From an uncultured Blautia sp. (lineage in GTDB: Bacteria > Bacillota > Clostridia > Lachnospirales > Lachnospiraceae), in assembly GCA_900539145.1 (NCBI GenBank), contig UQAX01000038.1:1-26192 (forward strand): 26,192 nt of DNA. Direction: 5' to 3'. Positions within the stretch are counted from its first letter, which is position 1. The number at the start of each line of letters is the position of its first letter. A model generated the notes under the pieces. The model was not told the origin of the DNA and made no database searches. It saw nothing but the letters and a program-made list of their open reading frames with translations. The translations under genes and the position numbers were made by a program. Positions 1 to 9,100 of this stretch are shown here, piece by piece.

Positions 1-58
1 GTTTTTCGGATCAGCGAAAAACTACACAATGGTAAACAGGGCTTTGCCCTAACAACGA
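1..58. other. Edge region with two short hairpins, no gene seen
   Basis: No coding sequence is supported here. Two short perfect inverted repeats are visible: an 8-bp stem at 1-22 (GTTTTTCG / CGAAAAAC) and a 5-bp stem at 39-51 (AGGGC / GCCCT). They could belong to the end of a neighbouring unit outside the window. Confidence 0.4.
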
Positions 59-104
59 AAACAGAACTGCCACTTGATTATTTCTTCATGTGACAGTTCT
101 GTTT
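50..104 (-). terminator. Intrinsic terminator after the aminotransferase gene
   Basis: An 11-bp perfect inverted repeat (AAACAGAACTG at 59-69, CAGTTCTGTTT at 94-104) is extended past one mismatch by CAC/GTG. Read on the minus strand it is followed by a broken T-rich stretch (TTTTCGTTGTT). It sits 17 bp beyond the stop of the aminotransferase gene, as expected for the end of that transcript. The T tract is imperfect, so strength is uncertain. Confidence 0.65.
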
Positions 105-121
105 ATAACGTTCGTTTTTCT

Positions 122-1342
122 TTATAATTTCTGATGATATCCTGCAAAAAAGTCTCTTAATTTTCCCGTTGCCTTTCTCAATTCCTCCACACTTGGCAGA
201 TACACAATCCTGAAATGGTCCGGTTCTCCCCAGTTAAATCCTTTTCCGTGTGTAATCAGTACCTTCTTTTCTTTTAAAAGGTCTAAGGCAAATTTTTCAT
301 CATCTAAAATATTAAATTTCTTTGTGTCCATTTTCGGGAACATATAAAATGCCGCTTTCGGTTTTACCGCAGATAATCCCGGAATATCATTAATCGCATT
401 GTAGATATACTCTCTCTGCTCATAAATTCTGCCTCCCGGCATTAAATATTCATTCACACTCTGATAGCCCCCTAATGCCGTCTGAATAATTGCCTGTCCC
501 GGAACATTGGAACACAGACGCATATTGGAAAGCATGTTTAAGCCTTCAATGTAGCCCTTTGCTTTTTCTTTTGCACCGCTTAACACCATCCAGCCACAGC
601 GAAAACCTGCTATCATGTGAGATTTGGAAAGTCCGTTTAAGGTAATACAAAATACATCCGGTGCCAAAGAAGCTATGGAAGTATGCTCAATTCCATCAAA
701 TACCAGTCTGTCGTAAATCTCATCAGAGAAAATCATCAGCTCATGCTCTCTTGCAATCTCTACAATCTCCTGCAAAAGCTCCTTGGGGTATACAGCCCCC
801 GTAGGATTATTGGGATTTATCAGCACAATCGCCTTTGTTTTATCCGTTATTTTGCTCTTAATATCCTCAATATCAGGATACCATTCTGACTGCTCATCAC
901 AGATATAATGTACCGGTGTTCCTCCTGCTAAAGAAACACAACCTGTCCAAAGGGGATAATCCGGTGAAGGTACTAATATTTCATCGCCATTGTCCAAAAG
1001 CCCCTGTGTCACCATGTTAATCAATTCACTTACGCCATTGCCTGTATAAATGTCATTGATAGTTACATTGGGAATTTTCTTTATCTGGCAATACTGCATA
1101 ATCGCTTTTCTCGCAGAAAAAATGCCCTTGGAGTCTGAATAACCTTGTGAGTCTCGAAGTGTATAAATCATATCTAAAATCACTTCCTCCGGGGCTGAAA
1201 ACCCGAATGGCGCAGGGTTTCCGATATTCAGCTTTAAAACGTCAATACCGCTTTCCTGCATACGGTTCGCTTCATCTAAAACCGGTCCTCTTACATCATA
1301 GCATACGTTTTCAAGTTTTGATGATTTCTGAAATGTTCTCAT
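122..1342 (-). CDS. alaA: AlaA-like glutamate-pyruvate aminotransferase
   Basis: PLP-dependent class I aminotransferase, predicted cytosolic, interconverting pyruvate plus glutamate with alanine plus 2-oxoglutarate. The 406-residue product follows the AlaA pattern closely from the N-terminus: SSKLENVCYDVRGPVL, then LNIGNPAPFGF (substrate loop), NPNNPTG near 177-183, DEIYD near 207-211 and the PLP Schiff-base lysine in NGLSKSHMIAGFR (K240). The R in FRIVYLP near the C-terminus is the usual carboxylate-binding arginine. Length matches E. coli AlaA (about 405). A weak GAGG-type ribosome site precedes the ATG. It lies 57 bp downstream of rarA and may have its own promoter there. Family assignment is strong; exact amino-acid preference is inferred from similarity to AlaA. 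Confidence 0.9.
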   Translation of the reverse strand: MRTFQKSSKLENVCYDVRGPVLDEANRMQESGIDVLKLNIGNPAPFGFSAPEEVILDMIYTLRDSQGYSDSKGIFSARKAIMQYCQIKKIPNVTINDIYTGNGVSELINMVTQGLLDNGDEILVPSPDYPLWTGCVSLAGGTPVHYICDEQSEWYPDIEDIKSKITDKTKAIVLINPNNPTGAVYPKELLQEIVEIAREHELMIFSDEIYDRLVFDGIEHTSIASLAPDVFCITLNGLSKSHMIAGFRCGWMVLSGAKEKAKGYIEGLNMLSNMRLCSNVPGQAIIQTALGGYQSVNEYLMPGGRIYEQREYIYNAINDIPGLSAVKPKAAFYMFPKMDTKKFNILDDEKFALDLLKEKKVLITHGKGFNWGEPDHFRIVYLPSVEELRKATGKLRDFFAGYHQKL

Positions 1343-1374
1343 AATTCTGCCTCACTTTGCTTTTTATTGGGTTG

Positions 1375-1403
1375 ATTTTATCACTTCACTTTAAGAAACT
1401 CAA
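1375..1403 (-). promoter_or_regulatory. Possible sigma-A promoter for the aminotransferase gene
   Basis: On the minus strand TTGAGT (1403-1398), a 17-bp spacer and TAAAAT (1380-1375) form a reasonable sigma-A promoter whose -35 overlaps the rarA stop codon. The fit is good but not perfect, and read-through from rarA is an alternative. Confidence 0.45.
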
Positions 1404-2719
1404 CTGTTTTCTTTTATTTTTTTGAAATAATCCCTGATATTCTGCTCGTATCCATTCTCTGTGGGATTATAAAATACTCTGCCCTGAAGTTCCGAAGGCA
1501 TATACTGCTGTTCTACATAATGGTTAGGATAATCGTGGGCGTATTTGTATCCTGCCCCATGTCCCATTTTCGATGCTCCTTTATAATGAGCATCCTGCAA
1601 ATGCACCGGCACTGTGGTTTTCGTGTTTTTCACCGCCTCCATTGCCTCTGCGATTGCCATGTATGCCGCATTGCTCTTAGGCGCAGAAGCCACATAAGTC
1701 ACTGCCTGCGCCAACGGAATTTGCGCTTCCGGCATGCCAAGACGCTCCACTGCCTGTGCTGCCGCCACTGCCACCTGTAATGCCTGCGGATCTGCATTTC
1801 CCACATCTTCTGCGGCGCAAATCATAATTCGGCGGGCAATAAACTTAATATCTTCTCCTGCATACAGCATTTTTGCCAGATAAAATACGGCGGCATCCGG
1901 GTCTGAGCCTCTCATACTTTTAATAAAAGCAGAGGTGGTATCGTAATGATTGTCCCCTGTTTTATCGTAACGGACAACTCGCTTTTGAATACACTGCGAC
2001 GCTGTTTCCAAATCAATATGTATCTTTCCGTCTTCACTTTTTTGTGTAGTCAGTATCCCAAGCTCAAGAGCATTTAAGGCTGCCCTTGCATCGCCTCCCG
2101 CAATATCCGCCAGAAAGCTTTTCGCATCCTCGTGAAGCACTGCATGATAGCTTCCCATTCCTCTTTCGCAGTCAGAAACCGCCCGCTCTAAAAGCTTACA
2201 GATATCCTCTTTTTCCAATGGCTTCAATTCAAAAACAATGGAACGGGAAAGGAGCGCACCGTTTACCTCAAAATAGGGATTTTCTGTTGTAGCTCCGATT
2301 AAAATCAATGTGCCGTCTTCTACAAAGGGCAATAAATAATCCTGCTGCCCTTTGTTAAAACGATGAATTTCATCTACAAAAAGTATCGTTTTCTTTCCAT
2401 ACATTCCCAAGTACTGCTGGGCTTCCTTCACCACTTCTTCCATGTCCTTTTTGCCGGCTACTGTGGCATTAATCTGCTTAAATCTGGCGCTGGTGGTATT
2501 GGCAATGACTTTTGCCAAGGTAGTTTTTCCTGTTCCCGGCGGTCCATAAAAAATAACACTGCCCAGCTTATCTGCTTTAATGGCCCGGTACAGCAACTTA
2601 TCCTTGCCGATAATATGTTCCTGCCCTGCCACTTCCTCTAAAGTAACAGGTCTCATTCTGGATGCCAGAGGGGACTCATTCTCCAGCGTCTGCTCCTTCA
2701 TATAATCAAATAAATCCAT
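1400..2719 (-). CDS. rarA: RarA/MgsA replication-associated AAA+ ATPase
   Basis: AAA+ ATPase of the RarA/MgsA/WRNIP1 family, acting at stalled replication forks in the cytosol. The 439-residue product has Walker A GPPGTGKT (59-66), Walker B ILFVDEIHR (D116-E117), sensor 1 in LIGATTENPYFEVN with the SRS arginine finger motif just after, and the MgsA C-terminal tetramerisation region (GSDPDAAVFYLAKML, YKYAHDYPNHYV). Length is normal for the family. The start is set by an AGAGGAG site just upstream, in the 13-bp gap after the deacetylase gene, so the two are probably cotranscribed. Confidence 0.93.
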   Translation of the reverse strand: MDLFDYMKEQTLENESPLASRMRPVTLEEVAGQEHIIGKDKLLYRAIKADKLGSVIFYGPPGTGKTTLAKVIANTTSARFKQINATVAGKKDMEEVVKEAQQYLGMYGKKTILFVDEIHRFNKGQQDYLLPFVEDGTLILIGATTENPYFEVNGALLSRSIVFELKPLEKEDICKLLERAVSDCERGMGSYHAVLHEDAKSFLADIAGGDARAALNALELGILTTQKSEDGKIHIDLETASQCIQKRVVRYDKTGDNHYDTTSAFIKSMRGSDPDAAVFYLAKMLYAGEDIKFIARRIMICAAEDVGNADPQALQVAVAAAQAVERLGMPEAQIPLAQAVTYVASAPKSNAAYMAIAEAMEAVKNTKTTVPVHLQDAHYKGASKMGHGAGYKYAHDYPNHYVEQQYMPSELQGRVFYNPTENGYEQNIRDYFKKIKENS

Positions 2720-2732
2720 TTCAATATCTCCT

Positions 2733-3392
2733 CTATTCTAAAAGTAATTCATCTACGGTAACAAATTTATATCCTTTTTCCTGTAAAATATCTACTATAC
2801 GAAGCGCCGCCTCTACGGAAGACGCATAAATATCGTGCATTAAAATAATATCACCTTCTTGCGCATCTTTCACTACCCTTTTTACAGTTTTCTCTACATT
2901 TTCTGTTGTCCAATCCAATGAGTCCACATTCCAGGACACCGGTATCATGGTAATATCAAAGTCTAAATTTTTCTTCCATTCCCCAAAAGGCGGGCGGACA
3001 AAGGAGGTGCAAATTCCTGCTGTATCATAGATTTTATTACAGGTCATTGTGACCTCTTCTTCTGCTTTTTTCTCGGAAATTTCCTTTAAATTCACATGGT
3101 GGTAGGTATGATTTCCGATAAGATGTCCCTCTGTTTTCATTCGCTTTACTACTTCTTCCTTCCCCTCGATATTCTGTCCGATGAGAAAGAAAGTTGCCTG
3201 TACGCCCCGCTCTTTTAAGCCGTCTAAAAGCTGCTCTGTATAAACCTCGTGAGGTCCGTCGTCAAAGGTCAGTGCAATTTCAGGATGCTCCTCGTCTGAA
3301 AGCTCATTTACGGTTTCTACTGCTTTTTCCATCCCCTGTTTCCCTATCAGAAATACTGCAAAAAAAGATAACAACAACCATATTTTTTTCAT
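2733..3392 (-). CDS. Secreted/membrane-anchored polysaccharide deacetylase (NodB fold)
   Basis: Carbohydrate esterase family 4 type protein, 219 residues, with an N-terminal hydrophobic segment (about 4-17) that should export it or anchor it outside the membrane. NodB motifs are complete: TFDDGP (D44, D45), HTYHH with metal ligands H95 and H99, RPPFGEW (133-139), the SWNVDSLDW region (153-161) and ILMHD (H186). Such enzymes remove N-acetyl groups from peptidoglycan or other wall glycans. It is close in layout to the small PdaB/PdaC-type enzymes, but the substrate is not readable from sequence. A CGGAGTGA ribosome site precedes the ATG, and a TATAAT-like -10 (3424-3419) lies upstream with a poor -35. 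First gene of a likely operon with rarA. Confidence 0.87.
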   Translation of the reverse strand: MKKIWLLLSFFAVFLIGKQGMEKAVETVNELSDEEHPEIALTFDDGPHEVYTEQLLDGLKERGVQATFFLIGQNIEGKEEVVKRMKTEGHLIGNHTYHHVNLKEISEKKAEEEVTMTCNKIYDTAGICTSFVRPPFGEWKKNLDFDITMIPVSWNVDSLDWTTENVEKTVKRVVKDAQEGDIILMHDIYASSVEAALRIVDILQEKGYKFVTVDELLLE

Positions 3393-3431
3393 AATTTCAC
3401 TCCGATTATCATCACTCTATTATATTCTTTC

Positions 3432-3461
3432 TTGACAGAAACAGCACCTTAACCTTACAAT
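3432..3461 (+). promoter_or_regulatory. Sigma-A promoter of the apbE-like gene
   Basis: TTGACA at 3432-3437 and TACAAT at 3456-3461 are separated by 18 bp and lie 30 bp before the apbE-like ATG. The gap between the two divergent genes is only 99 bp, so promoters for both directions overlap here. Confidence 0.7.
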
Positions 3462-3491
3462 ATTTTTGATTTCAACAAGTAAGGAGTTCTT

Positions 3492-4529
3492 ATGAAAAAT
3501 AAAAAATCATTATTTCTATTTACCATTGGATTATTGCTTATAACTCTTTTGGGCTTTGCTGCCGTTTACGAAAAAAAGCAGCAGCCAAAAGAGCCTATTT
3601 CCGCAACTGCTTTTAAATTAAATACTGTTGTCACCGTAAATATTTACGACTCAAAGGATAAAAAACTGTTAGATGAGGTTATGGAGCTGTGCGACCATTA
3701 TGAAAAGCTTTTCAGCAGAACCTTGAGCTCCAGCGAAATCTTCCGATTAAACGCACAAACCTTAACACAGGAAAACGGCGCTTTTGTTCTCTCTCCGGAA
3801 ACCGCCGAACTGGTTTCAAAAGGACTTTACTACGGAGAACTTTCCAAAGGAGCTTTTGACATTACTATTGCACCGGTATCCTCTCTCTGGGATTTTACCT
3901 CAGAAGAAAAAAAAGTGCCTGCTGAGGAAGCAATCCGGTCAGCTCTTTCTTTGGTAAACTATGAAGCTGTTACAATAGAAGGGAACAAACTGACTTTTTC
4001 AAAAGAAGGTATGGGACTTGATTTGGGGGCTATTGCGAAAGGATATATTGCAGATAAAATGAAAGAATTTCTGGTGTCAAAGGGTGTCAAAAGCGCAACC
4101 ATCAATCTGGGCGGAAACGTACTTTGTATTGGTAAAAAGCCGGATAATACCCCTTTTCGCATTGGTATTCAGAAGCCCTTTGCAGACAGAAGCGAAACCA
4201 TTGCCGTCCTTGATATTGAGGATAAATCGGTAGTTTCCTCCGGCATTTATGAACGATATTTTGAAAAAGACGGGACTTTCTACCATCACATTTTAAATCC
4301 CGATACCGGCTACCCTTATGACAATCATCTGGTATCTGTAACCATTATTTCCGACCAGTCTGTAGATGGAGATGGACTTAGCACCTCCTGCTTTGCTCTT
4401 GGTCTGGACAAAGGTTTGGAATTAATCAACAGCCTTCCTGATGTTCATGCAGTTTTCATTACAGACGATTATCAACTGCATTACAGTGATCATTTTCAAG
4501 AAGAATTAAAGATTACTTATATGAAATAA
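3492..4529 (+). CDS. apbE: ApbE-like FAD:protein FMN transferase
   Basis: Predicted extracytoplasmic flavin transferase that uses FAD to attach FMN covalently to Thr/Ser of FMN_bind domains, as in RnfG and RnfD. The 345-residue protein starts with a lysine-rich N-terminus and a membrane segment (about 7-25) and has no lipobox cysteine, so it is likely signal-anchored rather than a lipoprotein. Family motifs: LDLGAIAKGYIADKM (near 177-190), INLGGN, SSGIYERYF, HHILNPDTGYP and the metal/substrate region SVDGDGLSTSCFALG. Length is usual for the family. A TAAGGAG site precedes the ATG. It is the only plus-strand gene here and is monocistronic. Likely clients in this window are the rnfD and rnfG products encoded 20 kb away; that link is inference. 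Confidence 0.92.
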   Translation: MKNKKSLFLFTIGLLLITLLGFAAVYEKKQQPKEPISATAFKLNTVVTVNIYDSKDKKLLDEVMELCDHYEKLFSRTLSSSEIFRLNAQTLTQENGAFVLSPETAELVSKGLYYGELSKGAFDITIAPVSSLWDFTSEEKKVPAEEAIRSALSLVNYEAVTIEGNKLTFSKEGMGLDLGAIAKGYIADKMKEFLVSKGVKSATINLGGNVLCIGKKPDNTPFRIGIQKPFADRSETIAVLDIEDKSVVSSGIYERYFEKDGTFYHHILNPDTGYPYDNHLVSVTIISDQSVDGDGLSTSCFALGLDKGLELINSLPDVHAVFITDDYQLHYSDHFQEELKITYMK

Positions 4530-4546
4530 AACATCGAAACACTTAT

Positions 4547-4630
4547 AAAGCTGTCACTTTAAGTGTATATCAAAAATGTATATGCATTCCTGATTACTGC
4601 TTAATGTGACAGCCTTATTTTTCAAATTTT
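4547..4630. terminator. Shared terminator between convergent genes
   Basis: A 17-bp near-perfect inverted repeat (4547-4563 with 4600-4616, two mismatches, core GCTGTCAC/GTGACAGC) encloses a loop of about 37 nt. On the plus strand it is followed by TTATTTTTC and a second T run, ending the apbE-like transcript. Read the other way, a shorter T-rich stretch follows, so it may also end the leftward wall-protein operon. Confidence 0.75.
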
Positions 4631-4673
4631 TCTCTTATTCTCTGCCCGGTTTCGAATTATGTTTGTCCTTTAC

Positions 4674-6104
4674 TTATGCATTTCTTACCCATTTTCCAGA
4701 GGCGTCTACATAATATCCGTCAATCCATTGATCAGTTGCCATACTTCCGTCAGACTTCACATAGTAATCTCCAATCCACTGAGAAGTTGCCATACTTCCA
4801 TCTCCATGTAAATAATACCAGTTGTTTTCCACTGATACCCAGCCGGTTTCCATTGCTCCATCACTATTCATATAATACCAATGATTTCCTACCAGTACCC
4901 AGCCGGTTTCCATTGCTCCATCACTATTCATATAATACCAATGATTTCCTACCAGTACCCAGCCGGTTTCCATTGCTCCATCACTATTCATATAATACCA
5001 ATGATTTCCTACCAGTACCCAGCCGGTTTCCATTGCTCCATCACTATTCATATAATACCAATGATTTCCTACCAGTACCCAGCCGGTTTCCATTGCTCCA
5101 TCACTATTCATATAATACCAATGATTTCCTACCAGTACCCAGCCGGTTTCCATTGCTCCATCACTATTCATATAATACCAATGATTTCCTACCAGTACCC
5201 AGCCGGTTTCCATTGCTCCGTCTTCATTGAAATAATACCATGTTCCGGAAATTAATTTCCAGCCAACTGCCTTTTTTCCGTTTTCATAGTACTGCCAGCC
5301 TTCCGCAGTTTCCTGCCAGCCTTCCTTTTTAACATTTTCTACTGCTTCTCTTAATTTTGCTGTTGCTAAATCAATTTCCTCTTTTGGTGTAATTACCGCA
5401 GATATTAATTGGACCGCTTCATCATATGCTGCTTTTACTTCAGGCACTGCCATCAATTTTTCTCTATCTGCATTTACGTCTGCCATAAGCTTTGTAATTT
5501 CATCTTTATTGCAAATATCAATGACAGGGTCAGGATTGCCGTACTCATAACCTGTTAAATCAGTTCCATAACCATAGAGTGTAAATTGAAATCGCAATAC
5601 ATCCCCATCTTTTGGCTCATAAGCAGAAATTCCATATCCAACCTCTACGCCGTTCACATGATACATCCAGCCTGACCAATTGCTGTAATCAAATTCACCC
5701 AGTGCGTCTCCGCCATCTCCGTTGTCTTCATTTCCCCATTCTCTGGCAGTTTCTGTTGTTACCTCTCCGTCACTGAGTTTTTCTATGTACTCCGGTACAA
5801 CTACCTTATCTGTTCCCAAGTCTCCGCCTACAATGGCTTCCAGATATTCATCCTTACCCATGAAATTTTCTTTTCCGATTACTTTTTTCAATAAAGTAGC
5901 TGCATTATCGCCTTCCTCGAACGGCACCCAGACAGGTTCATAAATATATCCCTGACCAATAGTAAAACGTTCTACTGAAATAACTACATGCCCCGTATTC
6001 TCTGCTGCTTTTACTTTTATCGGTAATGCAATACCGATAAACATAAGAAACATTGTCAGAACCAAACCAAAAATTCGGTTTCTTCTTTGATTTTTTTGAC
6101 TCAT
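4674..6104 (-). CDS. Secreted DUF4430 protein with choline-binding-type wall repeats
   Basis: A 476-residue exported protein. Residues 1-34 are a signal peptide ending VKA-AEN. Residues about 38-180 are a DUF4430 domain (transcobalamin C-terminal-like), recognised from VERFTIGQGY, AATLLKKVIG, YSNWSGWMYHVNG and KDGDVLRFQF. A short helical segment (198-258) follows, matching one in the 1386-residue neighbour. From about 262 to the end are wall-binding repeats of the GWxxxxxxWYYxxxDGAMxT type, six of them practically identical, ending in DQWIDGYYVDASGKWV. These repeats normally bind choline or other wall polymers. The start has an AAAGGGA ribosome site, 40 bp after the preceding gene, so it is the second gene of riboswitch-controlled unit 1. 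I infer a wall-bound corrinoid-binding half-module lacking the toroid. Domain assignment is firmer than ligand. Confidence 0.85.
   Translation of the reverse strand: MSQKNQRRNRIFGLVLTMFLMFIGIALPIKVKAAENTGHVVISVERFTIGQGYIYEPVWVPFEEGDNAATLLKKVIGKENFMGKDEYLEAIVGGDLGTDKVVVPEYIEKLSDGEVTTETAREWGNEDNGDGGDALGEFDYSNWSGWMYHVNGVEVGYGISAYEPKDGDVLRFQFTLYGYGTDLTGYEYGNPDPVIDICNKDEITKLMADVNADREKLMAVPEVKAAYDEAVQLISAVITPKEEIDLATAKLREAVENVKKEGWQETAEGWQYYENGKKAVGWKLISGTWYYFNEDGAMETGWVLVGNHWYYMNSDGAMETGWVLVGNHWYYMNSDGAMETGWVLVGNHWYYMNSDGAMETGWVLVGNHWYYMNSDGAMETGWVLVGNHWYYMNSDGAMETGWVLVGNHWYYMNSDGAMETGWVSVENNWYYLHGDGSMATSQWIGDYYVKSDGSMATDQWIDGYYVDASGKWVRNA
4836..5219 (-). repeat. Perfect 60-bp tandem repeat tract, about 6.4 copies
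   Basis: The sequence from 4836 to 5219 repeats with a period of exactly 60 bp and no differences between copies; the first difference at each end marks the edge. Each unit encodes one 20-residue wall-binding repeat. Identity at silent positions means expansion or homogenisation was recent, by slippage or unequal recombination. Copy number is likely to vary between strains and is prone to misassembly. Confidence 0.97.
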
Positions 6105-6144
6105 AGCGTTTTCCCTTTCTTTTATAATTTAAAAATCTTGTGTA

Positions 6145-9100
6145 TTAAGCACTTTGTACCCATTTACCGGATGCGTCTACATAATAACCGCCAATCCATG
6201 TGCTGGTTGCCATAGAACCATCTGCCTGCACGTAATAGTCTCCAATCCACTGGGAGGAAGCCATGCTTCCATCACTGTTCAAATAATACCAATAACCGTT
6301 TACTGCTACCCAACCGGTCTGCATTGCTCCATCTGTGTTCATGTAGTACCATGTATCTCCTACAAGTACCCAGCCGATTTCCATTGCTCCGCTGTTGTTC
6401 ATGTAATACCATGTATTTCCTACAAGTACCCAGCCGGTTTCCATTGCTCCCCATTGGTCCATATAGTACCAATGACCATTTACGGCTACCCAGCCGGTCT
6501 CCATTGCTCCCCACTGGTCCATATAGTACCAATGACCGTTTACTTCTACCCAGCCGGTACACATTGCTCCCAACTGATCCATATAGTACCAATGACCGTT
6601 TACTGCTACCCAGCCGGTGCACATTGCTCCCAACTGATCCATATAGTACCAATGACCGTTTACTTCTACCCAGCCGGTTTCCATTATTCCACTGTTATTC
6701 AGATAATACCAGTGACTATCTACGAATATCCAACCGATTACTTTTTCGCCGCTTTGATAGTACATCCAGCCATTTTCTGTCTCTTTCCAACCGTTCTGGT
6801 TTTCTTCCAGTTTCTGAAGTTCTTTCTCTGCTTTTGTCAGCTTGTCGTAATTGGTTACAAGCTTCTTCTGTGCATCTGTCAGCTTGTCATATTCTGTTCT
6901 TGCTTCCTCGATTGCTTTCTTACTGTCCAACGTTACTTTATCACCAATCGCATTAATTTTTTCGACAACTGCTTTCGCCTCCTTTTCATCTTCCTTCTGC
7001 TGTTCTTCCAGTTTCTGAAGTTCTTTCTCTGCTTTTGTCAGCTTGTCGTAATTGGTTACAAGCTTCTTCTGTGCATCTGTCAGCTTGTCGTATTCTGTTC
7101 TTGCTTCCTCGATTGCTGCCTTACCTTCTAAAGTAATCCTATCACCGATTGCTTCAATCTTTTTAATTACTTTATCTGCTGCATTTTTATCTGACTCATT
7201 CTGGTCTCCATCCATTGCCTTCTGCAATTTTTTAACCAACGCATCAATTTCTTTCTGTGGAGTAATCATAGCCACATTAGCTGCTACTGCCTCTTCATAA
7301 GCTTCTTTGACTGCCGGCATTGCCATATATTTTTCTTTATCAGCATTAACTTTTGCCATAAGTTTTATTAATTCGTCTTTATTTGAAATTTCTACATTTT
7401 TATTTCCTTTAACATCAATCCCTGCCAAAAGACTAAACTGAAAGCGAAGAACATCTCCATCTTTCACCTTATATGTCACTGCCATACTATCTTTTAATTT
7501 ATTGTTTACTGTAAAGTACCAATCTGACCATTCAAAATAATCTCCGTAATCCAAATATTCATCACTATTTCCAATTTCTTTTGCTTCTTCAGTAGTTGGT
7601 CCTTCTAATTTTTCTGAAATAAAAGAAGGAATTGAAACTTGATTCACTCCTAAATCTGCATCTTTAATACCTTCCAGTAAATCATTTTCTCCTGCATAAT
7701 TTTCTGTACCAATCACTTTTTTCAAAAGAGATGCTGCTGTTTCTCCCTTTTCTAATTGCACTTCTATCGGTTCTTGATAATATCCCTGTCCAATACTAAA
7801 GCGTTCTACTGAAACAACTGCTTTTCCTTCCGGTTTCTGATCTGCTTCCAGTTTTTTCAGTTCTTCCTCTGCCTTTGTCAGCTTTTCGTAATTGGTTACC
7901 AGTTTCTTCTGTACATCTGTCAACGCATTATATGCTTTTCTTGCTGCTTCAATCGCCGGCTTGCTTTCTAATGTAATCTCATCTCCGATTACTTCAATCA
8001 ATTTGCTCACCGCATCTGCCGCTTCTTTATCCTGCGCATCTTTTCCTACATCTGTACAATCATATAAACGATTTTCATTTTCCGCAAAACGTCTGTATGC
8101 TTCCATAGCATAAGTGACCTGCTGTGTTGCCATAACATCCGGCTTTAATCCTGTCTGCCATAAAAATCCCTGTTCACCCTTATACGTGTGCAGATTTTTT
8201 ATAATATTTTTATTGCCTACTGTAAATCCATTTTCCTTATTCAACGGATCAATGCCTGCTGCTGTAAGAGCTGTCAGTACCTGTGCTACGGTACAACTGT
8301 TTTCTTTTCCTGCGTCTGTAAACCCTGCTTCCGGCGTCATATTTTCTTTAAAATGCTTCAATGCTTTGTCAAATGCCGGCTTTACATTTTCCTGTTCCCT
8401 ATATGGTGCCAAAGCCTGCAAAGCCATACCCGTCATATCAATACTACTGGTCTTATTATCTATCAAACCAAATCCGCCTTCCGCTGTTTGATAAGAAAGA
8501 ATTAAATCAATCAACTTTTCTCTTGTCCAAACCGCATCAGAAGGTATTTCCGCATTCTGACAATCCAGCGCAATCAATCCCCAAATCGGACAATTCGATG
8601 TATCTTTACTCATCTTTGTTTTTAATTCATCATTGTAAATCATTTTCATCAGATTTACACCGTCAACATCTGTCAAATCTTTTCCCATTGCAGCCAATGT
8701 AATTGCTACTCTTGCAGCATCTGTATAACGGAATTTTCTGCTGAAAGTTGCTTTTTTCAACTGATTAGCAACACTTTCATAGTAAATATCTAATTTTTCT
8801 TGACTAATGCTTCCACCTGCACGAAGCACAGTAAAAATATTCCATTCATCTCCGTATTTTTCCATACTTTGTTTAGACAGGTACGCTGTTCCATGTGCAA
8901 TATCTTCTTTTGCCATATCAAGATAATTTGTATTATCAGGAACTGTACCATCTTTTGTTACTTGAATTGTAAACTGCACCGGTTTACAACCTGCTGTTGT
9001 ATCATATGGAACTCCTGTTACTGTAACTTCTCCTGCTTTTAAAGCTTTAATGTAATGTTTCGTTTTATGCGGTAAATTCACATTTCCGGTTGCTGTTTCA

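Noticed and set aside
4836..5219. Regular repeats suggestive of a CRISPR array
   Set aside because: The 60-bp units are contiguous with no spacers and encode in-frame wall-binding repeats.
4676..5255. Long open frames on the plus strand across the wall-repeat genes (also 6154-7131)
   Set aside because: They are antisense shadows of the repeats, with no ribosome site, and their translations only mirror the period-60 structure.
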